A DNA stretch of 33,756 bases from Tritrichomonas foetus (GCA_001839685.1 MLAK01001111.1:1-33756), one strand, 5' to 3'; shown: positions 9,850 to 20,600, numbered from the stretch's first letter. Made by a program: numbers and translations. The notes: generated by a model not told the origin, from the sequence alone.

Positions 9850-9973
9850 CCTTTTCATTCAATTTTACATCAAAAAAAATAAAAAATTAATACATAACGA
9901 TTGACTTTTGTTATTATCACATTGAAAAAAATCTAAAATATATATTTATTTAAAACAATATAACAAAAGGAAT

Positions 9974-10390
9974 CTATTTCTTTCCCTTTTTAACTTTCTT
10001 TCCTTTCTTCGATTTTTTAATATGTTTTCCAAGATCCATAAATTTCGTTCCTTCGAGCTCTTCTTTGTCCTTAATCAGCTGGCGTCTTCGATTCAATTCT
10101 CGCATTGGCACTTTTTCTTTATGTTTTTCTGCTCCGAGGGTTGCAAGAATTTCTTCTGCTCCTCTTCCACATTTTCTTAAAACAGCCGGGTCCCAGCTTG
10201 CTGTCATTGCTTCCCGACGGTATTTATTTACGAATTCTTTCGCAGTGAGGAGATTTGGTTTTTGAATTTTTTCAAGTGGCTCCAATTTAACTTTTTTAGG
10301 CTGTTTCGGTTTAGGCTGTGATGGAGTATATTCGATTACAATTGGACCTCCTTCGATCGTTTTTGGCTTTTCGGCTTTAATTTGAGACAT
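9974..10390 (-). CDS. Small lysine-rich protein, unrecognised
   Basis: 138 aa, ATG start. Residues 1-45 are a proline/lysine-rich segment (KPKTIEGGPIVIEYTPSQPK). A predicted helical core at about 47-115 (TAKEFVNKYRREAMTASWDP, then AVLRKCGRGAEEILATLG) is followed by ELNRRRQLIKDKEE. The last 14 residues are a basic KKSKKGKKVKKGKK tail. Codon choice is less AT-biased than in the flanking genes, which suggests solid expression. The basic tail fits an RNA-binding, ribosome-associated or nucleolar protein, but no family is recognised. Two AAACGGTC sites lie within 50 bp upstream of the ATG. Confidence 0.6.
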   Translation of the reverse strand: MSQIKAEKPKTIEGGPIVIEYTPSQPKPKQPKKVKLEPLEKIQKPNLLTAKEFVNKYRREAMTASWDPAVLRKCGRGAEEILATLGAEKHKEKVPMRELNRRRQLIKDKEELEGTKFMDLGKHIKKSKKGKKVKKGKK

Positions 10391-11351
10391 TTTGAACGAC
10401 CTTAAATCGACAAACGGTCACCATTAGATAAACGGTCGTCCTATTATAACTTCCCAATTGTGATATTTAGAATTCACAATAAGAATTTTGGTATTACCAT
10501 AGAATTAAAGCCTTAGCATCAAGAAATATAATTTCGTAACACATTCACAACGTGGTGAAAAAAGACCGTTTGGAATAATCATGTTTTCAGAGTATATTCG
10601 GTCATAAACTTATGGGGAAATAAATAAAACGTTGTAGATATATTTCTTATTAATTCCAATAGATTCAGTTATGGGTGTATTTTGTGTTCTCCAAATTTTA
10701 AACTGGATTTTTTTCTTCGTGAATATTTTTGAAATAAATGGGAAGTTCCAAAAAACATCGCCCTTATCATTTTTTCTCCATTCACTTTTTTGAGCACCTT
10801 TTCCATTCTTTTTCTAAAAATGCTTATTATTTATTATCCCAAAAAGCCCGAAAGAAGTTAAATTCTCTTTTTCTATTCTCTCAATTAATTTGAAACGGAT
10901 ATCGTGTTAATTATATTTACACCTCACAAAATAAGAAATAACCTTTTATTCATTCTTGAATAAAAAAATCTGTGTCATTGAAAAATGAAACAGAATAATT
11001 TCTCCTCATTCAAATTTGGGATAACTTCTTGGAAATAAAAACGTAATAATGGTAACTTTCAAATATTCAGTACGAATAAATTTACATATTCAATAATTGT
11101 GATAATATAATTTATCCATTTTTTGGGAATATTGAATATAGGGGATTATATTCAGCATAGCTTAATACTAATGTATTATTCTTTAAATAATATTATTTTG
11201 AAAGCATTCAAAAAAATAAAAAAATGGAATGGTTCACCTTTTCAAAAAATACCAATAGAGATGCTCTCAATTGGAGGTAATTTTCATTAGATTATTCAAA
11301 AAATTGAATATATCCTATTTTATCATTTTGTTGGTTTTTCTATTTTTTTCG
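10391..11351. other. Divergent intergenic region
   Basis: The left part carries the promoter sites of the gene at 10390 and a TATATTCGGTC string at 10593-10603, identical to one at 6572-6582. The middle is AT-rich with no ORF. The right part precedes the ATG at 11352 and includes a TCATT initiator candidate with A at 11325. The open frame from TTG 11271 is hydrophobic only because it translates T-rich leader DNA. Confidence 0.6.
10412..10437. promoter_or_regulatory. Paired GACCGTTT sites upstream of the gene at 9974-10390
   Basis: AAACGGTC occurs at 10412-10419 and 10430-10437, 18 bp apart. The first is 22 nt upstream of the ATG. A third copy, in inverted orientation, is at 10564-10571. The AACGG core matches the consensus of Myb-type DNA-binding proteins, which trichomonads use widely. 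Binding is inferred, not shown. Confidence 0.4.
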
Positions 11352-11804
11352 ATGAGCCTCTCGACACAGACTCATAATTATAGCATGAACGAAGATGCAA
11401 TAGCGGAAATTCTTATTAACGAACGACAAAAGTACAGTTTGCCCCACCTAGAATTGTCGCCTGGCAACGATTCCCACAATCGTCAAATCGGCATGTGTAA
11501 AAGTGACTATGGCCATTCATGTAAGCCTCATGTGCATTTGTCAATAAACAATGTTGAACTGAACATTCCAATGAAAAAAAAGCGGAGACATACTGCATCA
11601 AATATTACATTATTGAGGAGAAATCGGAAGTTGTCCGACATTGATGCACCTACACCAGAATTTATGAATAAAGCTCGAAGGATTCTCCATTCGCGCCAAT
11701 CCATGGGGAAAAAAGCTTTTTCTGAAACGATGTTGGTTCCAGTGTGTGAAACAAAGCAGAGCTCAACGAATGTAATTACTATTTCCAGTCATGCGCGACA
11801 CTAG
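11352..11804 (+). CDS. Small hypothetical protein
   Basis: 150 aa from the first in-frame ATG. The open frame extends upstream to a TTG at 11271, but that 27-codon extension is T-rich leader sequence and would create an artificial signal-anchor. From 11352 base composition shifts to coding-like. The protein starts MSLSTQTHNYSMNEDAIAEI. It holds a Cys/His patch (MCKSDYGHSCKPHVH) that could bind metal, a basic stretch (KKKRRHTASNITLLRRNRK) that could be a nuclear localisation signal, and a Ser-rich end. No family was recognised. A TCATTTT initiator candidate lies 27 nt upstream. Confidence 0.5.
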   Translation: MSLSTQTHNYSMNEDAIAEILINERQKYSLPHLELSPGNDSHNRQIGMCKSDYGHSCKPHVHLSINNVELNIPMKKKRRHTASNITLLRRNRKLSDIDAPTPEFMNKARRILHSRQSMGKKAFSETMLVPVCETKQSSTNVITISSHARH

Positions 11805-11942
11805 ACTGAGCTAATATAATGGAAGCTGGTGTTCTAAATGTATTTATGTTCGAAAAATTGGCAATTTTTGCCTTTCTGAAAAAATAAATGTTTTGAAATT
11901 TTACATTTACCAACAAATATGATTTGGTCTTTTTTTCAAAAC

Positions 11943-12729
11943 TTATTTGTATCTTATGAAAGTATTTGTTTCTTGTGAAAGTATNNNNNNNNNNNNNNNN
12001 NNNNNNNNNNNNNNNNNNNNNNNNNNNNNNNNNNNNNNNNNNNNNNNNNNNNNNNNNNNNNNNNNNNNNNNNNNNNNNNNNNNNNNNNNNNNNNNNNNNN
12101 NNNNNNNNNNNNNNNNNNNNNNNNNNNNNNNNNNNNNNNNNNNNNNNNNNNNNNNNNNNNNNNNNNNNNNNNNNNNNNNNNNNNNNNNNNNNNNNNNNNN
12201 NNNNNNNNNNNNNNNNNNNNNNNNNNNNNNNNNNNNNNNNNNNNNNNNNNNNNNNNNNNNNNNNNNNNNNNNNNNNNNNNNNNNNNNNNNNNNNNNNNNN
12301 NNNNNNNNNNNNNNNNNNNNNNNNNNNNNNNNNNNNNNNNNNNNNNNNNNNNNNNNNNNNNNNNNNNNNNNNNNNNNNNNNNNNNNNNNNNNNNNNNNNN
12401 NNNNNNNNNNNNNNNNNNNNNNNNNNNNNNNNNNNNNNNNNNNNNNNNNNNNNNNNNNNNNNNNNNNNNNNNNNNNNNNNNNNNNNNNNNNNNNNNNNNN
12501 NNNNNNNNNNNNNNNNNNNNNNNNNNNNNNNNNNNNNNNNNNNNNNNNNNNNNNNNNNNNNNNNNNNNNNNNNNNNNNNNNNNNNNNNNNNNNNNNNNNN
12601 NNNNNNNNNNNNNNNNNNNNNNNNNNNNNNNNNNNNNNNTGTTTCTTGTGAAAGTATTTGTTTCTTATGAAAGTATCTGTTTCTTGTGAAAGTATTTGTT
12701 TCTTGTGAAAGTATCTGTTTCTTGTGAAA
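11943..12729. repeat. 19-bp minisatellite containing an assembly gap
   Basis: Units follow GTATTTGTTTCTTGTGAAA, with C/T variation at position 5 and A/G variation in CTTRTGAAA. About two units are visible left of the gap and about five to its right, ending at 12729. The period of 19 is not a multiple of three, so the repeat does not encode a simple peptide repeat. Frames drawn through it are artefacts of the N run. Confidence 0.9.
11985..12639. other. Assembly gap of 655 Ns
   Basis: The run of N is flanked on both sides by the same 19-bp repeat, so the unresolved DNA is most likely more minisatellite. In-phase continuation would need a gap of 19k+1 bases; 655 leaves remainder 9. The stated length is therefore an estimate or the array has internal irregularities. 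Confidence 0.95.
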
Positions 12730-13223
12730 TGAGAGATGTATACAATTTCGAATGACATTAATTTGATTAGAAGAGCGCGAAAAAAAAAAAGATACGCTAA
12801 ATGACAGTTTAATATTTTTCGATAATGATCATAATTCACAATTAATTACTGGCTTTCTCAATTTATTTTATATTATTATCAAAATATTATTCAAGATTTT
12901 CTTTATCACAATTAACCATCCAAATGGAATTATCTCATGATTATCATCCTTTATCAAATATAGCTACAATTTGTAAAATCGTTCATAAATATGTGAATGA
13001 ACCCTATTTATCCAACAGATGTTCCATATTCAAGAGAAGAAAATTGAATGCAATTGAGTTGCTTTGAATTATATACGAAATCATTATCGGAATTGATCAT
13101 GGAACACAAAAAATGAAAAAATGTTAACAAAAGTGTATTGAAGTTTTTCTGAAAAAACTCAACAATTCAGTTTGGTTTGAGGAACTTTGATTATTGATAG
13201 AAAAATATCTATTTTTATTTCGG
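12730..13223. other. Intergenic region upstream of the pseudokinase gene
   Basis: AT-rich, with no ORF of note. It contains an A10 run at 12780-12789. No TCAYW initiator lies close to the ATG at 13224. The open frame from the TTG at 13194 is not used as a start. Confidence 0.55.
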
Positions 13224-14978
13224 ATGTATAATGTATCATCAAAGATGCAATTTTTATACCAGGAAAAAACAGGATTATTTAAGGGTCATTGGAGGGCGGT
13301 CGATAGTGAAACAAAACAAAAACTTTATATCAGATATTTTTCCAAGACAACAACATCAATTGATGTATGCAATACGATTTTTAAAGAAATGCAATATTTA
13401 AAGAATTTAAACTTTAAATTCATTACTCAGCCTATTGGTCTATTTGAAGACACAAAGTTTTATTATTCTATTTTTCCTACTCCGGAGGAAGATTCATTAC
13501 CACTCGCAGAATATATAAGTATAAAGGGATGTCTCCCGGAAAATTGGTGCATGTCATTTATAAATCAATGGAACGATTTCATCGAATATATTTCTTCACA
13601 TGATATATATTCATATGATGTTATTACCCCAGAATCAATATTCATTATTAATAATGGTAATAATGAGGTAATTACCAATTTATACATAGCTTTCAAAAAC
13701 TCCGTTATTTTTGATAACAATGAAGTATTAACACAAAAGATAATACCGCCAGAAATATTGACATTTCATCACCCAAAAGAAACATCTGATTCTTGGACTT
13801 TGGGAGTCTTGCTCTTTTTTTGTTCAACAGGCTATTTTCCTTTTGAGGGTGAATCAAAAGAAGAGATAAATAAAGAGATTTTATTTTCACATCCAAACTA
13901 CCCATCAGCATTATCGCCTGAGTTTAAAGAGTTAATAGCTAAAATGCTTACCAAAAACCAGCTGGTAAGAAAATCATCATTAAGGAATTCACCAAAATTA
14001 ACGAAGACTTTTTCTGGCTATTGGCAATTCAGAGATGAAGATTCAAATGTCAAATCCCAAATTCTAATATCCAGTAGTAATTTTTCGTCAACATTACCAA
14101 AGAAAAATCATTCTTCATTAGATATTGAGAGCTCCAATTTGATGACATTAAGAAGAAAGTATTCAACCAATGATCTTAAACGATTACAAGGAATTAAATA
14201 TTCCAAAAGTGGTGCTGAGTTTCCAAAATTCCAAAGCACAGAGGTATTCAATGAAGCTGTAATAGAAAAGAATAAACTTCCATCATCTAAATCAGCAAAT
14301 GAAAGCAGCACAATCAGAAGCATTTTATCAAATGATTTAATAATACTATCAGAAAACAATTCATTTCAAAACTCAGCAATTTATGAAACACCGAGAAAAA
14401 GGAAATTATATCATTACCAAAACGACTTAGATAGTTCTAATGATGAATTTGAAACTCATGAAAAAGTTAGTCTCAACACAGTAAATAATGAAGAGTTATT
14501 AGTTGATCAAAATATCATTGATAATACTAAAGAAAATCCAATTGTGGAAAATTTAGATCCTCCAAGCGGAAAACAAATTGAATCGATCAATGATATTAAT
14601 TCAACAAATACAAATATTAATACTAATATTAGAGTTCCAAATACTAATATTATCCCACCAATGATAAAAAGCGGGTTTAGTAATAGGAAATTATCTAAAG
14701 GGAATGGAATTGCTGCAAATAGTCAAGGAAATTCTCCATTTAGACCGCCTTTATCATTATCAATGAATTCTGATTCTGATTTATCATTGAATATGCACAA
14801 TGGAACCAATTTCGCATCTGGACCATTAACTACCGATTCTACAAAGAGATCTCCATTTGCACATAATGCTAAAAATAGACAGAGAACCGAGTCATATTCC
14901 ACAGTTCGAATTTCTTCAAGAAAATATACGAGTAATACGCCAACACCTAATTATAGATTGTTTGAGAATATAAAATAA
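13224..14978 (+). CDS. Catalytically dead protein kinase-like protein (pseudokinase)
   Basis: 584 aa from ATG 13224 (a TTG 30 bases upstream is not a likely eukaryotic start; Met8 is another option). Residues about 10-260 align with a CAMK-like kinase fold. The structural motifs survive: PPEIL, and DSWTLGVLLFFCSTGYFPFE with Asp189, Trp191 and Gly194. The catalytic ones are gone: no glycine-rich loop, LYIR at 34-37 in place of VAIK (Arg37 for Lys), YDVITPES at 131-138 in place of HRDLKPEN (Val133 for catalytic Asp), and NLY at 152-154 in place of DFG. The remaining 320 residues are Ser/Asn-rich and probably disordered, with phosphorylation-like RS/SP sites. It probably acts as a scaffold or allosteric partner of an active kinase. 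Confidence 0.75.
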   Translation: MYNVSSKMQFLYQEKTGLFKGHWRAVDSETKQKLYIRYFSKTTTSIDVCNTIFKEMQYLKNLNFKFITQPIGLFEDTKFYYSIFPTPEEDSLPLAEYISIKGCLPENWCMSFINQWNDFIEYISSHDIYSYDVITPESIFIINNGNNEVITNLYIAFKNSVIFDNNEVLTQKIIPPEILTFHHPKETSDSWTLGVLLFFCSTGYFPFEGESKEEINKEILFSHPNYPSALSPEFKELIAKMLTKNQLVRKSSLRNSPKLTKTFSGYWQFRDEDSNVKSQILISSSNFSSTLPKKNHSSLDIESSNLMTLRRKYSTNDLKRLQGIKYSKSGAEFPKFQSTEVFNEAVIEKNKLPSSKSANESSTIRSILSNDLIILSENNSFQNSAIYETPRKRKLYHYQNDLDSSNDEFETHEKVSLNTVNNEELLVDQNIIDNTKENPIVENLDPPSGKQIESINDINSTNTNINTNIRVPNTNIIPPMIKSGFSNRKLSKGNGIAANSQGNSPFRPPLSLSMNSDSDLSLNMHNGTNFASGPLTTDSTKRSPFAHNAKNRQRTESYSTVRISSRKYTSNTPTPNYRLFENIK

Positions 14979-15681
14979 AATAATAGCGGATATTGAAATA
15001 ATTACATTCATAGGAAGACATATTTTGATATATTTATGTTTTTTAATATTATTGATATTACATCAAAAATGGATATACTGGTAAATTATATTTATTTTTA
15101 ATGCTATAATATAAATTCTTTATGATTTTAGATTGTATTATATATTCTTTTCAGTGATGGTTCATTGAAAATGTGATCAATTTTTATTCATGACTTGGAA
15201 ATTGTTCAAAATTGATAGAAATACATTAAATAATCTATTCATTTAAGAAAAAAAAAAAGAACGCATCATATCAATAATTTTGAGGAACCAATTCGAGGAA
15301 AGTCTCTTGAATAAATATTTATATTTTAAATTTAATAGTAACACAATCCATCCTGTCATTTTTTCATAATACAGTTAATTTATGAAGATAAAATAATGTA
15401 TTTATATATTTTCCCACAAAAATAAAATATTTAATTTCCATATAAAGTCTCACTTTTTCAGAAAGAGTTGTTTATAATTTCCACAAGATTTACTATAGGA
15501 TTATCCCTGAATATAATGATCTTATTACTTTTATCAAGATAATAAAATTATATAACTATATTATAAATTAAATTAATGACTTAATAATCTTTTTTATGAA
15601 TTTATAAACAAGATACTAAACTTTTTTTAAAATTTGTGGTTTTATCTCATCACAGAAATATTCATCGCTTCATAAAACAAC
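14979..15681. other. Intergenic region, very AT-rich
   Basis: No gene or structured element was recognised. The stop of the upstream gene overlaps TAAAATAA, compatible with the trichomonad TAAA poly(A) signal at stop codons. The right end holds the initiator of the DYRK gene. Confidence 0.6.
15670..15674 (+). promoter_or_regulatory. Initiator (Inr) candidate TCATA
   Basis: TCATA matches the T. vaginalis initiator consensus TCA(+1)YW. The presumed +1 A at 15672 is 10 nt before the ATG at 15682, within the short leader length typical of trichomonads. Confidence 0.5.
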
Positions 15682-17064
15682 ATGAAAGTTTCAGTGAACT
15701 CAGGAGGGAAGCGCTCTGCAACACCAGTTATTCCTAAAAATACCAACCAAAGAACTCCACGTCGAATCACGCCACTCACCGCGAAAATCGGAAAAAGATC
15801 GCCAAGTGAAATTTGCACTCCTTCTTATAAACTAGCGAAACATGAGGAAGGAACAAACGATGACAATCCAGCGAAATCTTTGAAATCTTTAAAAAATACG
15901 AAAGAATCGATAAATCGAGGAAGCCTCAAAACTTTCAATCTAGACAGGACTGACAAATCATTGCCAGGCATTATTCCAAACGGTCCGATAGCTCCAGCTT
16001 TTGCCAAACAAAGATTTCGAAATATTATATCAACTTACGAAAATTCAGAAATTAACGATTATAAAGAAATTTATTTTCTTGGAAATGTTACAAAAGTGGC
16101 AAGTGCGAGAGGCAATCAAAATAATTATGGATATGATTTACCGACAAAACAATATCGTGCATTAGTTGGTGATCATCTTGCCTATCGTTATGAAATCGTA
16201 GCAATTTTAGGGAGAGGTGCATTTGGTGAAGTGATGAGATGTTATGATCATAAAAGTAATTGCATGGTTGCTGTCAAAATTTTAGTAAATACTCCACTAA
16301 TGCATAAACAAGGATTAATAGAAATAGAGAACCAGAAAAAAGTAATGGACTCAAATTATGTAGCAAAAGTAACAGATTCTTTTGTTTTTAGAAGCCATCT
16401 TTGTATGGTGACCGAAGTATTGGGAATATCACTTTTCAATTATTTGAAATCACACAATTTTTCACCACTTCCTGTTAAAATGACAAAAACTATTGCTTTT
16501 GAATTGATATCTGGCCTTGTCACTGTTCATAGTAAGGGAATTATTCATGCTGACTTAAAACCCGAAAATATTCTGTTTTTAATTGGCTCAACAAATCATA
16601 TAAAAATTATCGATTTTGGGTCAAGTTGTGTCATAGGTCAAGAGTTATATAATTATTTACAGAGTCGTTATTATAGAGCGCCTGAAGTAATTCTTGGTAT
16701 TAAGTATGGAACTCCGATTGATATGTGGTCTGCTGGATGCATAATTGCTGAATTAGCAATAGGAAAACCTATTTTTAATGGTGAGAGTGCAATTGATATG
16801 TTGAATAAATTTGTGGAAACTGTTGGACTTCCACCACAGAATGTGATTGAGGCATGTCCAGTGAAAACAAAATTCTTTAAGAATGGAAATACAGTAAGTC
16901 AACCAACACCATTAAAAAACAGGCTTTCGAACGTGATAAAAACAAATGATCAGCCATTAATAGACTTTTTATCTAAATGTTTTGAATGGGATCAAAATAA
17001 AAGAATGACAGCCGCAAAGGCACTTAAGCATCCATGGCTAGCAAAAATACCAAAAGGAAAGTGA
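15682..17064 (+). CDS. DYRK-family dual-specificity protein kinase (class 2)
   Basis: 460 aa, ATG start. A basic Ser/Thr-rich N-terminus (1-110) precedes an N-terminal autophosphorylation accessory (NAPA-like) segment: INDYKEIYFLGN at about 124-135 and NNYGYD...GDHLAYRYEI at 148-172, diagnostic of DYRK2/3/4-type kinases. The kinase domain is complete: GRGAFGEV 177-184, Lys199, HADLKPEN 289-296, DFG 311-313, activation loop YNYLQSRYYRAPE 323-335 with the YxY tyrosines 323/325, and DMWSAGCIIAEL. By family knowledge DYRKs autophosphorylate the second tyrosine during folding, then phosphorylate Ser/Thr. The loop between 390 and 420 is short and the C-terminus ends directly after the domain. The kinase should be active; targets are unknown. 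Confidence 0.92.
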   Translation: MKVSVNSGGKRSATPVIPKNTNQRTPRRITPLTAKIGKRSPSEICTPSYKLAKHEEGTNDDNPAKSLKSLKNTKESINRGSLKTFNLDRTDKSLPGIIPNGPIAPAFAKQRFRNIISTYENSEINDYKEIYFLGNVTKVASARGNQNNYGYDLPTKQYRALVGDHLAYRYEIVAILGRGAFGEVMRCYDHKSNCMVAVKILVNTPLMHKQGLIEIENQKKVMDSNYVAKVTDSFVFRSHLCMVTEVLGISLFNYLKSHNFSPLPVKMTKTIAFELISGLVTVHSKGIIHADLKPENILFLIGSTNHIKIIDFGSSCVIGQELYNYLQSRYYRAPEVILGIKYGTPIDMWSAGCIIAELAIGKPIFNGESAIDMLNKFVETVGLPPQNVIEACPVKTKFFKNGNTVSQPTPLKNRLSNVIKTNDQPLIDFLSKCFEWDQNKRMTAAKALKHPWLAKIPKGK

Positions 17065-17665
17065 TACTAATATTAAAATTCACCATGATAGACATAATTG
17101 ATTTGATTTTTATTGATTTTTTTCTCTTTTAATAATAGGTATAATATGATTATCATAATTATGAATTACTGATTTAATTTGATTGTAGTTCATAATTATT
17201 AAGATTTTACTTAATAATTGAAATGAAATCCCAATATGAATAAATAAGATATCGGTTATAATTCTGGAGATGATACAAAACATTGGTTTGGCTGAACAAA
17301 TATATAATCATTAAAAGACTTATATCAAGTTTTCTTCATATTCACTCATCATTATATATCTAATATTTTGAAACTTTGGTGTTATGATTCTACACTTAAA
17401 ACATAGATTCTGTATAATATTATGTAGATGTTGATATAGATGTTTTATGCTATTATAACAAAATTTCTCATTTATTGTTAGTGATTGAGGATATTTGAGC
17501 AAATTCTCTTAAAATTGTATGTTTTTGTTTAACACTCACCTTTTTGTCCTAAATATACTATCATCTAATCTGTCAACAAACTTTCGAAAGAAAAGAAAGA
17601 AGGTCTTTCAAATTTTCATTACTTTAAAACTTTTTGATAGTTCATTGTTTCATTATCGAGCAAAA
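17065..17665. other. Intergenic region with inverted repeat
   Basis: AT-rich spacer in tandem orientation. TCATAATTATGAA (17153-17165) and TTCATAATTATTA (17189-17201) form a 13-bp imperfect inverted repeat with a 23-base loop, close to the 3' end of the DYRK gene. The right part (17519-17665) is in frame with the next gene but looks like a leader. Confidence 0.55.
17650..17654 (+). promoter_or_regulatory. Initiator (Inr) candidate TCATT
   Basis: TCATT with presumed +1 A at 17652 is 14 nt upstream of the ATG at 17666. A second TCATT at 17642-17646 would give a 22-nt leader. Both fit TCAYW and support 17666 as the true start over the in-frame ATG at 17519. Confidence 0.5.
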
Positions 17666-20600
17666 ATGACTTCTCTTCTTTCGATTGTTGCCACACATCT
17701 CAAGGCATTGAGGAAGGCCTGTGGTAGCTTTGGAAAGAGGAGTTTGAAGGATCTTTTAACTGCTTCAGAAACACAGCTCGCACAAAATAAATCGAAAATA
17801 TCAGATCAAATAATCATTAAATTGCTTGAGCCATTTTTCCACGCAGCCGAACTCGACCCATTAAAATATCAAGTGCCAGTAATTGACTGCTATATCGCCA
17901 TATTTAAGTCAAATCCAGATGGCGGTTTCCATCATCCCTCGATTATCGACAAAGTTTTACGATCGTTGTTTACAATTGATAAATTCCAACTCGAAGAAAA
18001 TCGCAAAAAAGCAGCAAATTGCGTTTTTGCTTGCATTATATCAAAATCTGGGCAGATTTTCGTTCATTCCGATCTTTTACTTTTATCTTTTACATATTTA
18101 TTACGACTCCATAACAGCGCTTTAGAATCACGCGAAATGATCGAGAAAATTATTAATGATCTGACGAAACATTTTATATCACAATATAAAAAGCCAGTTC
18201 CAATTTTGCCGTTTAATACAATTGAGCAAGCAGCCAAACAAATTTCTGGCATTATTTGTACCCATACGATAGCAATTAAGGAATATGTGCCACATTGCAT
18301 AACCGCCACAATTCGTGATGTAGACATTGTGGTGATGATTAGAGCATTTTGTAATCCCATTGGAAAAAGTTGTGTCCCAACAACTCTACTTTGCGCGAAT
18401 ACAATTTTATCATTATTGGAGTTGGATCTTCCATATATTGAAAAATCCTTCTTTGTGAATGAACTAGGAACAACTATTCATGTTGCATTACTTTCACTTT
18501 GCTTAGATGGAAATTTACAACTTTACAAAACAACCGCAAAATTAATTTCTACTATTTGGAAACGCTTCTCTGAAAACTATAATGAAGGATTAAATGAAGT
18601 TCTTGATAAAGGCCTGGCTACATCTCTTGTTTCACCATCACCTAAAACTATGATTCGTAATTTCAAAGTTTTATCATCAATTGTTGAAGATCCACAATTC
18701 ATGGTTGATACTTTTGTTAACTATGATTGTGATAAAAGTGGAATATTCCAAAACATTTTTGAAAATACTGTAAATATTGTGGTCAAAAGATCTTATCCAG
18801 CACAAGCTTCAATTGAACTTCAAAAAGAAGCACTTAAAACACTTCTCTGCATACTTGAAAATCTATGGAAGTATTTTAATCAATTCAATGAAAAAACAGA
18901 AGAAAAAGAAAAAGTCGCAAAATCAGTTTTAAATCAAAAGAAAGAGAAAAATATGATTGAAAAAGCTCAAGATGTATTCAAAAAATCACCAAATAAAGGC
19001 TTGCTCTATTTTTCATCACATAACATGTGTGAAGATAATGCACAATCATATGCTGACTTTTTATTCGAAACCGCTTGGCTTGATCCTGCTGGTGTCGGTG
19101 AAGTTATTGGTGGAAGTAAGCCATTGAATTTGGAAATCTTACCACTCTTCGTAAAGCACTTTGATTTTAAAGGTCAATCATTTGAAACTGCATTTCGATC
19201 ATTCCTTTCGAAATTCCAAATTCCAGGTGAATCCCAAATGATTGATAGAGTCATGCAAGAATTTGGTACTAAATATTACAACGATAATACAAACATGTTT
19301 AGCTGTGCTGATACTGTTTATGTTTTAGCATTCTCCACATTGATGCTTCATACTGATGCACATCATCCAAATGTCACTCACCACATGACCCTTGATGAAT
19401 TTATTCGAAATAACCGTGGAATTGATGGTGGTCATGACTTGCCAACTTCATTTTTAGAGGAACTTTATAAAGGAATCACTGCTAAAAAGATTAATTTAAC
19501 TGCCGGCACCGCAATGCCCAATATTGCACTTCTTTCACAAAAGCAACAAGCAGAGGTGTTCAAAGAACGAATTAATCAAACATTGGAAACAGCCAAGCAA
19601 AGAACTACAACTGAATTACATCAACATCGCTTCCATAGAGCAGAATCACCTTTACTTGTAGGCCCAATGTTCCAATGCGTATGGGGAGGTGTTTTAGCAG
19701 CTTTAACTATGTCATTTGAAATGACAGACGATCCCGAAATTGTAAATTGGTGCTTGAAAGGCTTCCAACTTTGTACCCACATTGCATCACATTGTTATGT
19801 TGAAGATGCACTTGCTACTCTTGTTGATAGCTTTGCTAAATTCACCAGGCTCAGGACTTATTCATCTGAACTTAAAACCAAGAATTTCCAATGCACAGCA
19901 GCATTATTGCAGTGTGCAAATAATGATATTAAGTTCTTAAAAGGCGCATGGGATATCATTCTTGCTGAATGTTCTGCTTTAGATAAAATGTCACAGAATA
20001 AGTCTTTCGTTACTGATTTATCAAGTATAAACACACTTTACATTCGTAGTGGTGCACTTGATAGAGAATCCATTCAAGACTTCGTTGCAGCTCTTTGTAA
20101 AGTGAGTGCACAAGCAATGGAAGAGAATCCACCAAGGGATTCTATGCTTCATGGTTTACAACAAGTTGCATTAAACAATCTTGAAAGACCAATGGTTGTA
20201 TGGCGTGAAATTTGGCAACAAATGGCTAACTTATTCGTTCGATATGGCCAATCAGATAAAGAAAATGTTAGTTTAACAGTTTTGTCAATTTTACATAATA
20301 TTGCGCAATCATTTATGAAACTTGAAGAAACCACTCAAATGCACCACAAAGAAACTTTCTTACAGCCACTCTTCGATATATTCGATCATCAATCAAGTAC
20401 AGAAGTAAGAAATAGAATTCTTGAATACGTTGAAAACCTTGTCACACTTCATAGCAAAAATCTTCAAAGTGGTTGGCAAATTATCCTTCAAGTATTGACT
20501 TTGACTGTCGCTCAAGAGCCAAAACTTATTCCAAAAGGACTCACAATTCTCCAAAAGATTGTCACAAAATCATTCGAAGATGTTAAAGGTTATCAAGTAA

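Noticed and set aside
11271..11351. Hydrophobic N-terminal extension of the small protein at 11352
   Set aside because: It begins with TTG and translates a T-rich leader, so the apparent membrane anchor is probably an artefact.
11947..12839. Long open frames through the N run
   Set aside because: They exist only because Ns contain no stop codons.
17519..17665. 49-residue N-terminal extension of the Sec7 protein
   Set aside because: AT-rich leader-like sequence; initiator candidates lie inside it at 17642-17654, and the conserved BIG N-terminus starts at 17666.
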